Below are positions 26,651 to 35,060 of a stretch of 35,228 bases of DNA, piece by piece; position 1 is the stretch's first letter; every line of letters starts with the position of its first letter. The notes beneath the pieces were generated by a model. The model saw nothing but the letters and a program-made list of their open reading frames with translations, was not told where the DNA came from and did no database searches. Position numbers and translations under genes: made by a program. Source of the stretch: CAZOIA01 sp964579675 (lineage in GTDB: Bacteria > Planctomycetota > Phycisphaerae > UBA1845 > PWPN01); the NCBI GenBank assembly GCA_964579675.1, contig CAZOIA010000036.1, positions 1-35,228 on the forward strand. The letters run 5' to 3'.

Positions 26651-28672
26651 ATGACCAGCATTGGACACGCAAATCGCCGACCTGGGCTGGGAATCGCGAC
26701 CTGCTGCCTGGCAGTCGGCCTGAGCACCGCATCGAGTTTCGGCCAGTCGGCCTTCCGCGGCTTCTGGGTTGACGCCTTCCACTCGGGCTTTAAGAGCGCC
26801 GCCCAGATCGACGACATGGTTCAGCGGGCCCTGGCCGGCAACTACAACGCGATCGTGGCTGAGGTGCTTGCGTTTCAGGACAGCGGCACCCCCTGGCACG
26901 GGGCGTACTGGGACTCGGCTATCGTGCCCAAGGCGACGGACATCATCGGCGGGATCGATCCCCTCCAGTACCTCTGCCAGCAGGCCCATGACCAGGGAAT
27001 CGAGGTCCACGCCTGGCTTGTCGCGTTCCGCGTCTCCACCCATTGGCCGCCAAACGGCAACGCCATCCTGACCGCGCACCCCGAGTGGCTTATGGTGCCC
27101 CAGGCCGACACGGGCACCATCGCCAAAGTCGGCGATCATTACACCCTCGATCCGGGATCTCCCGACGTCCAGGACTACCTTGTCAGTATCGTGCGCGAGC
27201 TGGTGACCAACTACGAGATCGACGGGATCAACTGGGACTACATCCGCTATACCCAGAGCGACGCCGGGTATCCCTCAGACACGAGCTACTACTACTCCAG
27301 TTGGCAGCGTTATCAACGGATCGGCGGCAACTGGAATGACTTCCGGCGGCGCACGATCAGCGAGCTGGTGCGCCGCTGCCGGGCGGAGATTCCTATCATC
27401 AGAGAGAACCCGCGCCAACCCATCCGCTACACCGCCGATCTGCTTGCCACGGGCAGCGCCCCGGCCAGTTTCAGCAATTCGCTGGCCTACCAGCGGTTTC
27501 AGGACTGGAGGCTCTGGATGGAGAGGGGCTGGCTCGATGCGGGCATGCCGATGAACTACAAGCGCGAGCACAGCGGAAGCGAGCCCATCTGGTATCGAAG
27601 CTGGATCGATGCTGCCATCGGCTGGCGTTACTGCCGGCACATGTACTGCGGCCAGGGGAACTACCTGAACAGCATGGCCAACAGCATCACCCAGTTGCAG
27701 TATGCTTACAGCCGGGGGGTCAACGGCTCGATGAACTACTCCTACTATGCGACCGCGGACAATGATCTGAACGGCGAGTGGGAAAACGACTGGAGCTGGT
27801 ACCCCTACGTCTCCTCCCATTTGTTCACTTCGCCGGCAACGCTCCCGACGATGCCCTGGCGAGACCCGGCAACGGCGACCGAAGGCACGCTCTGGGGGCG
27901 GGTGATAAACTGGGAGACCGGCAACCCCGTTGACGACGCCACCGTGCAGGTGGATTCGCTGCCCAGCACCGAGACGGACGGCAACGGCTACTACGTCGTC
28001 ACGCTCATCCCCGCGACGGCCCAGGGCACCAGCCATACCGTCACGATCACCAAGACGGGTGTGCCGTCGGGCAATCACCCGGCCGCGATCATCCTGGCCG
28101 GTGATGTGGTCCGGTATGACTTCTCGCTTGGGGCCTTGCCCCCGGAGATGGAGGTCGATCCGCAGGAGATCCATCGGTCGATCTATGCCGGCGGCAGCCC
28201 GCCGGAGGACAGCTTCACCGTCAGTGCCCTGGCCTCCACCTGGCGGGGGCCCGTCAACTACAACATCAGCAAGGACGCAGGCTGGCTGAGCGTCTCGCCG
28301 ACCAACGGCACGAGCAGCGGCGAGGCGGACACCATCACCATCACCTACGAGACGGGCAGTCTGCTGCCGGGCCACTACACCGCCATCATCACGGTCTCGG
28401 ATGCTGCCGCGATCAACGATCCTCAGACCGTAACGGTCGATCTGTCGCTGACCGTACCGGGGGATTTCGACGGCGATGGTGACGTGGACCAGGCCGACTT
28501 CGGGCACATACAGGCGTGCCTTACCGGGCCCACCGTCCCGCAACAGGATCCCGATTGTCAGGACGCGAAATTCGACAGCGACGGCGACGTCGATCAGAGC
28601 GACCTGGCGATGTTCCTGGGTTGTATGAGCGGCCCGAATATCCCCGGTGATCCCGACTGTCTGAACCGGTAA
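26651..28672 (+). CDS. GHL10 glycosidase with BACON-like domain and dockerin-like tail
   Basis: Two ATGs are possible (26636 and 26651); the second has GGAG at a suitable distance, giving 673 residues. The signal peptide ends near residue 32. The GHL10 catalytic domain (about 34-405) opens FRGFWVDAFHSGFKS and has the signature EIDGINWDYIRY (Asp191, Asp196). The His found before the aromatic residue in the other two GHL10 proteins is Asn194 here; DigH-type members also vary at this position. Next come a carboxypeptidase-regulatory-like domain (418-490), a BACON-like domain (497-600; GWLSVSPTNGT), often linked to carbohydrate or mucin binding, and the dockerin-like pair (602-673). It is a close paralogue of the protein at 1806-4496 but with different accessory domains. 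A glycan hydrolase outside the cell; peptidoglycan as substrate is an inference. Confidence 0.88.
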   Translation: MTSIGHANRRPGLGIATCCLAVGLSTASSFGQSAFRGFWVDAFHSGFKSAAQIDDMVQRALAGNYNAIVAEVLAFQDSGTPWHGAYWDSAIVPKATDIIGGIDPLQYLCQQAHDQGIEVHAWLVAFRVSTHWPPNGNAILTAHPEWLMVPQADTGTIAKVGDHYTLDPGSPDVQDYLVSIVRELVTNYEIDGINWDYIRYTQSDAGYPSDTSYYYSSWQRYQRIGGNWNDFRRRTISELVRRCRAEIPIIRENPRQPIRYTADLLATGSAPASFSNSLAYQRFQDWRLWMERGWLDAGMPMNYKREHSGSEPIWYRSWIDAAIGWRYCRHMYCGQGNYLNSMANSITQLQYAYSRGVNGSMNYSYYATADNDLNGEWENDWSWYPYVSSHLFTSPATLPTMPWRDPATATEGTLWGRVINWETGNPVDDATVQVDSLPSTETDGNGYYVVTLIPATAQGTSHTVTITKTGVPSGNHPAAIILAGDVVRYDFSLGALPPEMEVDPQEIHRSIYAGGSPPEDSFTVSALASTWRGPVNYNISKDAGWLSVSPTNGTSSGEADTITITYETGSLLPGHYTAIITVSDAAAINDPQTVTVDLSLTVPGDFDGDGDVDQADFGHIQACLTGPTVPQQDPDCQDAKFDSDGDVDQSDLAMFLGCMSGPNIPGDPDCLNR

Positions 28673-28709
28673 CCCGGGCCTGCCACCACTTCCCTTCCCC
28701 ACCTTCACA

Positions 28710-28729
28710 CGGAGCCGCTTGCGGCTTCG
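28710..28729 (+). terminator. Terminator-like hairpin with CUUG tetraloop
   Basis: CGGAGCCG (28710-28717) pairs with CGGCTTCG (28722-28729) around CTTG, followed by CGTCTTTACCC. It lies 38 bp after the GHL10 stop. Its core GCCGCTTGCGGCTTCGCG (28714-28731) recurs inverted at 31162-31179. Confidence 0.5.
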
Positions 28730-28901
28730 CGTCTTTACCCGCCTTCATTCATCATTGATCGTTTTCTTCCGGGACCCCCATGTTCTTGCCAGATGGCGCG
28801 AGACGGCGCCTGGATGCCAAGGTTCCCGTCTCGGCTGGAAATTATCGCCATGATCCCATACCATCGGTAAACCCGATCCACGTATCAGACAAGGAGACGA
28901 C

Positions 28902-31127
28902 ATGCGTTTCGACCACAGACTCAACGTTGTGACTGCAATCGTCACCGCGGCCCTGGCCCTTGTTTCGATCCCGGGATATACCGCCGCCGCTGCTGAGCCC
29001 ATCCCGGATTTCTGCTTCCTGCAGATCAGCGACATGCACGTCAATCCCCATCCGGTCGGAGGCAGGGATCCCCAACGCGGCGATCGAAGTGTGGACGCGA
29101 TCGCATGGTTCTGTCGGGAAGCGGGAAAACCCCAGATCCTCGATCCGGTCCAGATCACCACGCCGGTGCCCGCTCTCGTCATTGCAACCGGCGATTTGAC
29201 CGAATACGGCGTGATCCACAAGACCTGGGACGACCTGGAGAGGCTGTTCGAGCCGCTTGATCTGCCGCTTTACCTGACCCCGGGCAATCACGACAACACC
29301 TGGACCGCCATGCAGCACATCATGCGCATGCGGCGTGGCGGCGATCATTACTCGTTCGGCAAGTCCGGCTGCCACTTCGCTTCGATCAACTCCGCCACAC
29401 CCCAGGACCCGGTGCCCAGCCTCGAGCAACGCACACTCACCTGGCTGAGCGACGATTTGAGCAAGGTCCCCACGGGCACGCCGATCTTCCTGTTCTGTCA
29501 TCATCCGCTCTCCAGCGGCGAGTTCGCCAAGCCGTTCGAGCAACTGCGGCTGCTGGAAGTGATCGAGGGGCACAATGTAGCGCTTCTGCTGATGGGGCAT
29601 GGGCACGGCGTGCGCCATGAGCGCTGGGGCGTGCTCGACAGCGTCATGGGCGGCTCCAGCTTCGGTCCGAACACCGGGTACAACATCATCTCGGTCAGCA
29701 GGGGCATCCTGCGCGTGGTGTACCGGTTTCGCGATGCAGACAAACCGATGAAGGTCCTGCTCGAAAAGCCCATCACGCCGCCGCCTGCCCCGCGCCTGGT
29801 GCTCGACTCGCCGGCAGGCGGCGATATTCCGGGGAAGGAAACGCCGGCCGTTTCCGGCAGCTCGGTTGCGGTTGCCGTGCATGTTGTCGGCGGCGAACCG
29901 ACCAGGGTAACAGCCGCGCTCGACGACACGGACGCCAACTCCGCCCAGCTCACCCGGGGGGCGGTCAGCCGCCGGGGCGATCGCATAAACTTCAAGGGAG
30001 CCGTTTCGACCAAGGGCCTGGACGGGGGTATGCACTTCCTGCGGGTCACCGCGGATTTTGGCGCATTCCAAATCGATCGGTCAACGGCCTTGTCATTCGC
30101 ACCGCGCCGCGATCCGATTCGTGCGGTGCGGGTGGTGCTGGCGGCGGGCATGAAGGCCGCCCCGGTGACGATCGGAGACGAAGTGATCGTGGCCACCACC
30201 GGGGGCCGGATCGCGAGGATCTCTTTCAGCGGGTCGCGCGGGCAGGCCCGAACGCTGTTTGACGCCCAGGTCGAGATCCTTCACGCCCCCGCGGTCGCGG
30301 ACGGCGTTCTTTACTTCAGCGCAGCGGAGAAAGGCGTCCATTCGTTCGGCCTCGACGGCAAGTTGAACTGGCGACGCGGCGTCGGTGCGGTGGTTTACGG
30401 CACCCCCGCGGTGGCAGATGATCGGGTCTATGTCGGCGACCTGGAAGGGTTCATCCACGCGATCGATCGCAAGACGGGCGAGATCAGTTGGTCCAAGCGG
30501 CACGCCCAATTCAGCATCGAGCAGTCGCTCCTCCTGCATGAGGGGCTTTTGTACTTCGGTGCCTGGGACGGCTTCGTTTATGCCGTCGATGCCCGCGACG
30601 GCTCGCTGAAATGGAAGCAGCCCGGGCCTGCCGGGCACCGGAGCGAGCAGAAGTACAAGTCACGCTACTATGCGCCGGCCGATTGCTCGCCGATAGTCGC
30701 CGGCGATCGCCTGTTCGTGACGGACCGTGCGTACGTGCTGGGATCCTATTCGCTGGCTGGCGGGTACCTTGGCGAGATTGCTTCCGGCGTCGCGGCGATT
30801 GGCCTCACCGAAGACGGGAAAGGCTTCTATGCTCGCGGCTTGGACCAGGGCCTCACCCGCTACGAGGCCGACGGCAAGCAAGTATGGTCAAACCCCGTAC
30901 CCCTGGGCCGGTTTCCCGTTCCGCCCACCGAGGTGGCGGGCAAGGTCTTCGTCTGCTCGAACCGCGGGCTGCTCACCGTGCACGACTCCGCCACCGGCAA
31001 GGTCCTGTGGAAATACCAGGTGACGCCGCAATTGCACGTGATGGCCCCGGTGGCTGCGGATAAGGACGGCAACGCCTACGTCGCCGGCATGGACGGCACG
31101 GTGACGCGTATTGCTCCCCAGGATTGA
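28902..31127 (+). CDS. Secreted calcineurin-like metallophosphatase fused to a PQQ-type propeller
   Basis: The ATG follows AAGGAGACGAC and opens a signal peptide (cleavage near TAAAA, residue 31). Residues 36-240 are a metallophosphatase with all blocks: Asp44 and His46 (SDMHVNP), GD at 97-98 (ATGDLTE), GNHD with Asn129/His130, His200-201 (CHHP) and GHGH (232-235). A linking beta domain (about 250-410) follows. The C-terminal part (420-741) has PQQ/YncE-like propeller repeats, such as DDRVYVGDLEGFIHAIDRKTG and LYFGAWDGFVYAVDARDG. The phosphatase would hydrolyse phosphate esters outside the cytoplasm; the propeller is probably for binding and need not hold PQQ. Substrate is unknown. It carries no dockerin-like tail. 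Its final codons are part of a 101-bp tandem duplication. Confidence 0.88.
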   Translation: MRFDHRLNVVTAIVTAALALVSIPGYTAAAAEPIPDFCFLQISDMHVNPHPVGGRDPQRGDRSVDAIAWFCREAGKPQILDPVQITTPVPALVIATGDLTEYGVIHKTWDDLERLFEPLDLPLYLTPGNHDNTWTAMQHIMRMRRGGDHYSFGKSGCHFASINSATPQDPVPSLEQRTLTWLSDDLSKVPTGTPIFLFCHHPLSSGEFAKPFEQLRLLEVIEGHNVALLLMGHGHGVRHERWGVLDSVMGGSSFGPNTGYNIISVSRGILRVVYRFRDADKPMKVLLEKPITPPPAPRLVLDSPAGGDIPGKETPAVSGSSVAVAVHVVGGEPTRVTAALDDTDANSAQLTRGAVSRRGDRINFKGAVSTKGLDGGMHFLRVTADFGAFQIDRSTALSFAPRRDPIRAVRVVLAAGMKAAPVTIGDEVIVATTGGRIARISFSGSRGQARTLFDAQVEILHAPAVADGVLYFSAAEKGVHSFGLDGKLNWRRGVGAVVYGTPAVADDRVYVGDLEGFIHAIDRKTGEISWSKRHAQFSIEQSLLLHEGLLYFGAWDGFVYAVDARDGSLKWKQPGPAGHRSEQKYKSRYYAPADCSPIVAGDRLFVTDRAYVLGSYSLAGGYLGEIASGVAAIGLTEDGKGFYARGLDQGLTRYEADGKQVWSNPVPLGRFPVPPTEVAGKVFVCSNRGLLTVHDSATGKVLWKYQVTPQLHVMAPVAADKDGNAYVAGMDGTVTRIAPQD

Positions 31128-31299
31128 GCCGCACTGACCATGAAGGCTGATCGCTTTGTCTCGCGAAGCCGCAAGCGGCAGAGACGGAGCCGGACCGAAC
31201 GGTGACGCGTATCGCTGCCCGGGATTGAGCCGCACTGATCATGAAGGCTGATCGCTTTGTCCCGCGAAGCTGCAAGCGGCAGAGACGGAGCCGGACCGA
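31098..31299. repeat. 101-bp tandem duplication spanning a gene end
   Basis: Copy 1 (31098-31198) contains the last nine codons and stop of the metallophosphatase gene plus 71 bp downstream; copy 2 (31199-31299) follows directly and matches at 95 of 101 positions. The duplicated gene end stays readable in copy 2 (TVTRIAARD then stop). Each copy holds a hairpin, GCCGC-AA-GCGGC flanked by GTCTC/GAGAC in copy 1, which is partly broken in copy 2. Copy 2 ends 5 bp before the stop codon of the convergent amidase gene. Confidence 0.9.
31162..31179 (-). repeat. Inverted copy of the 28714-28731 hairpin core
   Basis: On the minus strand this is GCCGCTTGCGGCTTCGCG, identical over 18 nt to 28714-28731. 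Together with a diverged version in duplication copy 2 it suggests a small dispersed hairpin element placed at gene ends. Confidence 0.55.
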
Positions 31300-31304
31300 A
31301 CGGG

Positions 31305-34300
31305 TCAGCCCCCACACGCCGGGTCGGCGGGTACGTCGGCGCCGCTGAGACAACCTTCGAAGATCACGAAGTCGTCCCGGTCCACGTCGTTGTCGGCGTC
31401 CAGCTTGGCGTCCTGGCACTCGGGGTCGTCCTGCGGTATCGAGGGGCCGCTCAGGCACACCTGCAGATGTCCGAAGTCTTCCTGGTCCACGTCGCAGTCG
31501 CCATCGAAGTCGGCGCGCGGCGGGCATGGCTGCTCGATGGCGTCGAGATAGACGACAATCGGACCGACGGTATCGGTAACCGCCAGTGCCAGGTGCTCCA
31601 GAACGCCCTTATCGTACGGGGCCTTCAGCACCCCGTCGCCGGTGAAGCCGATCACCTGGGTGGGATCGGGGAGGAAAGTGATCGTCTGCCAGAGGCCCGG
31701 CTGGGCGGTCACGAGTACCCCTTGGGGGGCACCGCTGATGACCGAGGTCGCTCCCGTCCACTCGATCGTCCCGTTCGTGCCGCCGTCCTCGCCCACCGGG
31801 ACATCCACACCGGTTTCGCGAACCCCCATGCAGAGACGAAATGAACCGCTGTCCAGGCGAAGTCGAATCTTCACCGCACGCCTCAGATCGATCGTCGGAT
31901 TGGGCACGTTGGTGATGTCGGACGTGACCAGCCGCACCCAGCGCGAGGGGTCGGTGTCGATCCATTTCCACCGCAGTTCGTAAGCCTTCATCCCGTCGAA
32001 CGCAGGGACGTCGTCGGTGACCACGGCGACGCTCGGCCTGGACACCAGATGGGCTTGGGTGGTGTCGGAGTACCTCGGGTGCTGGAACATCACCCCTGTC
32101 CCATCGTGATAACCCTCGAAGTTGCTGAGCATCGTCCTCCCGCAGTACGACGAGCCCCCGGTCAGAAGGTACCCCATCACCCGGTGCATCACGTCCACCC
32201 GGACCGCCTCGGAGCTGATCGCCTCGAAGGGGAATCCGAAGACCACGACCTGATAGGTGCCGGCGTCAAACTCGATGCCGGCGCCGTCACTGGTTCCGCC
32301 CACGTAGGTCAGGATGTTCGTCGCGCCGGGCCGGGGCACCAGCCGGTCGGGGTACAGTGCCGCATACGGCGCCCCGTTGGCGGGGTCGAAATCGAACGTG
32401 CCGATGTCACTCAGGATCCCGCCCGTTCCCGCCACGGTAAAGGTCCCGCCGTCGTCGCCGATGTAGTCCGCCCCCAGCGTGTCCTCGTAGAAGCTCCGAC
32501 CCGCACCCTGGCCATCCAGTTCCCGCCCCATCTCGGTCCCGGTAACGAAGAGGTCCCCGCCCTGGTTCAGGTAGCCGGTCACTAGCGTCTGCTCGGTCGG
32601 GTCGAACGTCTTGTCCAGCTCGGACTCGCGTCCAAGGATCCAGACGACGGCATCGTAATCGGTCAGGTCCACGGCCTGGTCGATGACGGCTTCGTTGGCG
32701 CAGGAATCGAACGTGAACTCATCGGCTGCCAGGGCGGCAGCGTGCTGGATGACGTAATCGAACGAGTTGACGTATCGAGCGATGGGCCGCTCCATCGGGC
32801 CTTGCGGAATCGTCTGGATGTAGTCCTGGTGCCGACTGACGCGGTCGTACCCGCTGACGATCAACACACAGGCCGGGCCCGACGCCGCTGGGCGAACCGC
32901 CATCGTCTCGGAGGGCATGGATTCTCCGCCCGCATTGAAGGCCGACACCCGCAGGTAGGTCGTGTCCAGCGGGGCAACGTCTCCCAGCGTCGCGCTCAGC
33001 ACGTCGCCCACCACCATGGCATTGCCGAAGCCGTAGCCGTTGGTGGAGCGGTAGATCTTGTATCCGCTGGGCGGATCACCGCTGGCCCCGCCGCTGGGCG
33101 GCGCCGACCACGACACGACGACGTTCCCGTTGCCGTCGTGGACCGCTTGAACCCCCTCCGGCGGATCGGGCGGGAACACCAGGGGCACGCCGCTGCCGGG
33201 CAGCGAGTTGAGGAACATGATGATGCCCTGCAACGTCGAGCGGGCCGCGGCGTTGCGGACCTTGGCGTTGCGGAGGTTGGCTGCGTCTTCCTCGTTGTCG
33301 TGGAAGGCGAGCTCGACGATCGTGGCATCGAATTCATCGTCGTTGTTGTAGGTGGAGATGGCACCGAAGCCGCCGTAGTACGGGTTGCTCCGCAGTCCCC
33401 ACTCGTACTCGAACTGGTCATCGACAAGCCGCATGTCCGCCTCGATCTTGTCGCCCAGGATCGTCGCGTACGATTGTTGATAGGTGGTGGGGAAGGCACT
33501 GCTGACCAGGCAGATGGTGCCCTTGGCGCTGCAGGGGGGCGGAGAGCAGCCGGCCGCGTTCGTGTGCCATTCAACGTAAACCCGCCGCCATCGCTCGTTG
33601 TTGACGTTCTCCCGGTTCATGACCGCAGACCACCGGGCCGCGGTCCCCACATTATCGCCCTGGTCGTCGCACCCCTCGCATTCCCAGACGTTGGGCATGC
33701 CGACGGCATTATTGCCCGCCTCGCTCTCCGCCCAGTAACGGGAGCATTCCTCGTCGCGGGGATACCCGCTCACCGTCCCCGGGCCCGGGCGTACTATGTC
33801 GCCCATCCCGTCGCCGAAGCGAATCGCGTCTGCGATCACGATACCGCTGTCCGGCGACGCGTTGGTGATCTCGACGAAGCCGCCCGTGCCGGCCTCCAAG
33901 TAGTAGTTGCCGAGCCAGATCCAGCCCCTGCCCACGCGGGCGTGGTCGATCGTGACCTCAGCCGTCCCGCCGCTGTGCCCGATCCGGTAGGTCTGCCTGA
34001 CTCGGTCGGTGTCGTCCTTCGTCCAGCAGTAGACGGGGTAGAAGTCGTCCTGGGGGATCGTGGGGGTGTAGCAGGCGGTGGCGGTTTCGGTCGGGTTGGC
34101 GTCAGCGTAGCGATAGGACACGCCGCTTACGGTTACCCCGTTCTCGTAGTACGCGCTGGTAGTGCTGCTGTCCTGCCACGTGCCGGTGAACGTCACGCCG
34201 GCATCGTCGTTGTCCAGCACGATCTCAGTTGTCTGATATCCGACGGGCCGGAAGGGCACGACAACAGCCCCCGCGTTGTAAAGGTAATTTACGAAATAGT

Positions 34301-35060
34301 TGAGCTGGTCCAGGTTGCCGTAGTCCTCGACCATGTCCAGCAGCAGAGGCCTTTGCAGAAACCAACTGGACTCGCCGGCGGTCCACCCGTGGCCCGCGCT
34401 GACGAAGACGACGACACCACTCAAGGCCCCGGCCGGCTGGCCGTCCGCGTTGGCTACGGGCCCGCCGATGCCCTTGGCTTGTTGATCCTTGCCCGCTTCG
34501 GCTGCTGCCAGGGCGCGTTCGCGCCGGGTCTGGCTAGCTTTCCTGCCCGTGTCGTCGCTCACCTCGCTGTCCGGCGGCGGGTCGAACGGGGGCAGATACG
34601 ACAGGATCGGCGCGTAGGGCCCTTTCTTCCCGATCCGGAGTTGAATCCGAATGCCCCCCAGCGTCACTTCCTCCCCGAGCACACCGCCAAGCACGTGCTC
34701 GATCGTCGCCACCCGGACCGGCTGAATCGCCTCGGGCGCAGCGTCCCGGGGGAATGTGAGTGCGATGTGGGCGATGCCGTTCTCATCGAAGGTGAGGGAA
34801 TCGAGCGTAGTCCCCGCCGGCAGCAGCGTGTCGCCGCGGACCGACGTAAGCGTGCCCGCCTGCTGGACGACGTAGGCCAGCCGGGCCGTCAGCCGGTCGC
34901 CTCCATCGCCGGAGCCTACCGACTCGAAACCGTCGCTGTACGGCAGAGCCAACAGAGTCGGATCGCCCCATTGGGCCCCCGCTGCCGCGCTGCTCCAGGC
35001 CAGCGCCGCCACTGCGGCCCAGAGGCACACCAAGCACCCGAATCCAGTCTGTTTCATCAT
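31305..35060 (-). CDS. Amidase_3 N-acetylmuramoyl-L-alanine amidase with inserted golvesin-like domain, X1-X2 module and dockerin-like tail
   Basis: Two ATGs adjoin (35060, 35057); the GGGGAGG site is better spaced for the second. From the first, the protein has 1251 residues and a signal peptide ending near AAAGA (residue 29). Amidase_3 motifs are split: VVVFVSAGHGW (His224) lies before, and VYVEWHTNA (His499) and IVELAFHDN (Glu583) after, a golvesin/Xly-like domain at about 281-415 (VLDNDDAGVTFTGTW to IADAIRFGDG). The second zinc-binding Glu expected soon after the first His is not certain (Glu230 or Glu245). Next: FN3 (630-725); a DUF4350/glutamine-amidotransferase-like domain (730-980; YDAVVWILGRE, YLNQGGDLFVTG); X1-X2 module (about 985-1180); dockerin-like pair (1184-1251). 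It should cut stem peptides from peptidoglycan outside the cell. It converges on the metallophosphatase gene. Confidence 0.87.
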   Translation of the reverse strand: MMKQTGFGCLVCLWAAVAALAWSSAAAGAQWGDPTLLALPYSDGFESVGSGDGGDRLTARLAYVVQQAGTLTSVRGDTLLPAGTTLDSLTFDENGIAHIALTFPRDAAPEAIQPVRVATIEHVLGGVLGEEVTLGGIRIQLRIGKKGPYAPILSYLPPFDPPPDSEVSDDTGRKASQTRRERALAAAEAGKDQQAKGIGGPVANADGQPAGALSGVVVFVSAGHGWTAGESSWFLQRPLLLDMVEDYGNLDQLNYFVNYLYNAGAVVVPFRPVGYQTTEIVLDNDDAGVTFTGTWQDSSTTSAYYENGVTVSGVSYRYADANPTETATACYTPTIPQDDFYPVYCWTKDDTDRVRQTYRIGHSGGTAEVTIDHARVGRGWIWLGNYYLEAGTGGFVEITNASPDSGIVIADAIRFGDGMGDIVRPGPGTVSGYPRDEECSRYWAESEAGNNAVGMPNVWECEGCDDQGDNVGTAARWSAVMNRENVNNERWRRVYVEWHTNAAGCSPPPCSAKGTICLVSSAFPTTYQQSYATILGDKIEADMRLVDDQFEYEWGLRSNPYYGGFGAISTYNNDDEFDATIVELAFHDNEEDAANLRNAKVRNAAARSTLQGIIMFLNSLPGSGVPLVFPPDPPEGVQAVHDGNGNVVVSWSAPPSGGASGDPPSGYKIYRSTNGYGFGNAMVVGDVLSATLGDVAPLDTTYLRVSAFNAGGESMPSETMAVRPAASGPACVLIVSGYDRVSRHQDYIQTIPQGPMERPIARYVNSFDYVIQHAAALAADEFTFDSCANEAVIDQAVDLTDYDAVVWILGRESELDKTFDPTEQTLVTGYLNQGGDLFVTGTEMGRELDGQGAGRSFYEDTLGADYIGDDGGTFTVAGTGGILSDIGTFDFDPANGAPYAALYPDRLVPRPGATNILTYVGGTSDGAGIEFDAGTYQVVVFGFPFEAISSEAVRVDVMHRVMGYLLTGGSSYCGRTMLSNFEGYHDGTGVMFQHPRYSDTTQAHLVSRPSVAVVTDDVPAFDGMKAYELRWKWIDTDPSRWVRLVTSDITNVPNPTIDLRRAVKIRLRLDSGSFRLCMGVRETGVDVPVGEDGGTNGTIEWTGATSVISGAPQGVLVTAQPGLWQTITFLPDPTQVIGFTGDGVLKAPYDKGVLEHLALAVTDTVGPIVVYLDAIEQPCPPRADFDGDCDVDQEDFGHLQVCLSGPSIPQDDPECQDAKLDADNDVDRDDFVIFEGCLSGADVPADPACGG

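Noticed and set aside
27275..28708. 477-codon open frame on the minus strand
   Set aside because: It is antisense to the GHL10 gene at 26651-28672 with no signal peptide or domain.
28842..30071. 409-codon open frame on the minus strand
   Set aside because: It is antisense to the metallophosphatase part, whose catalytic motifs are all intact on the plus strand.
31098..31299. CRISPR-like repeat
   Set aside because: There are only two directly adjacent 101-bp copies with no spacers; this is a tandem duplication.
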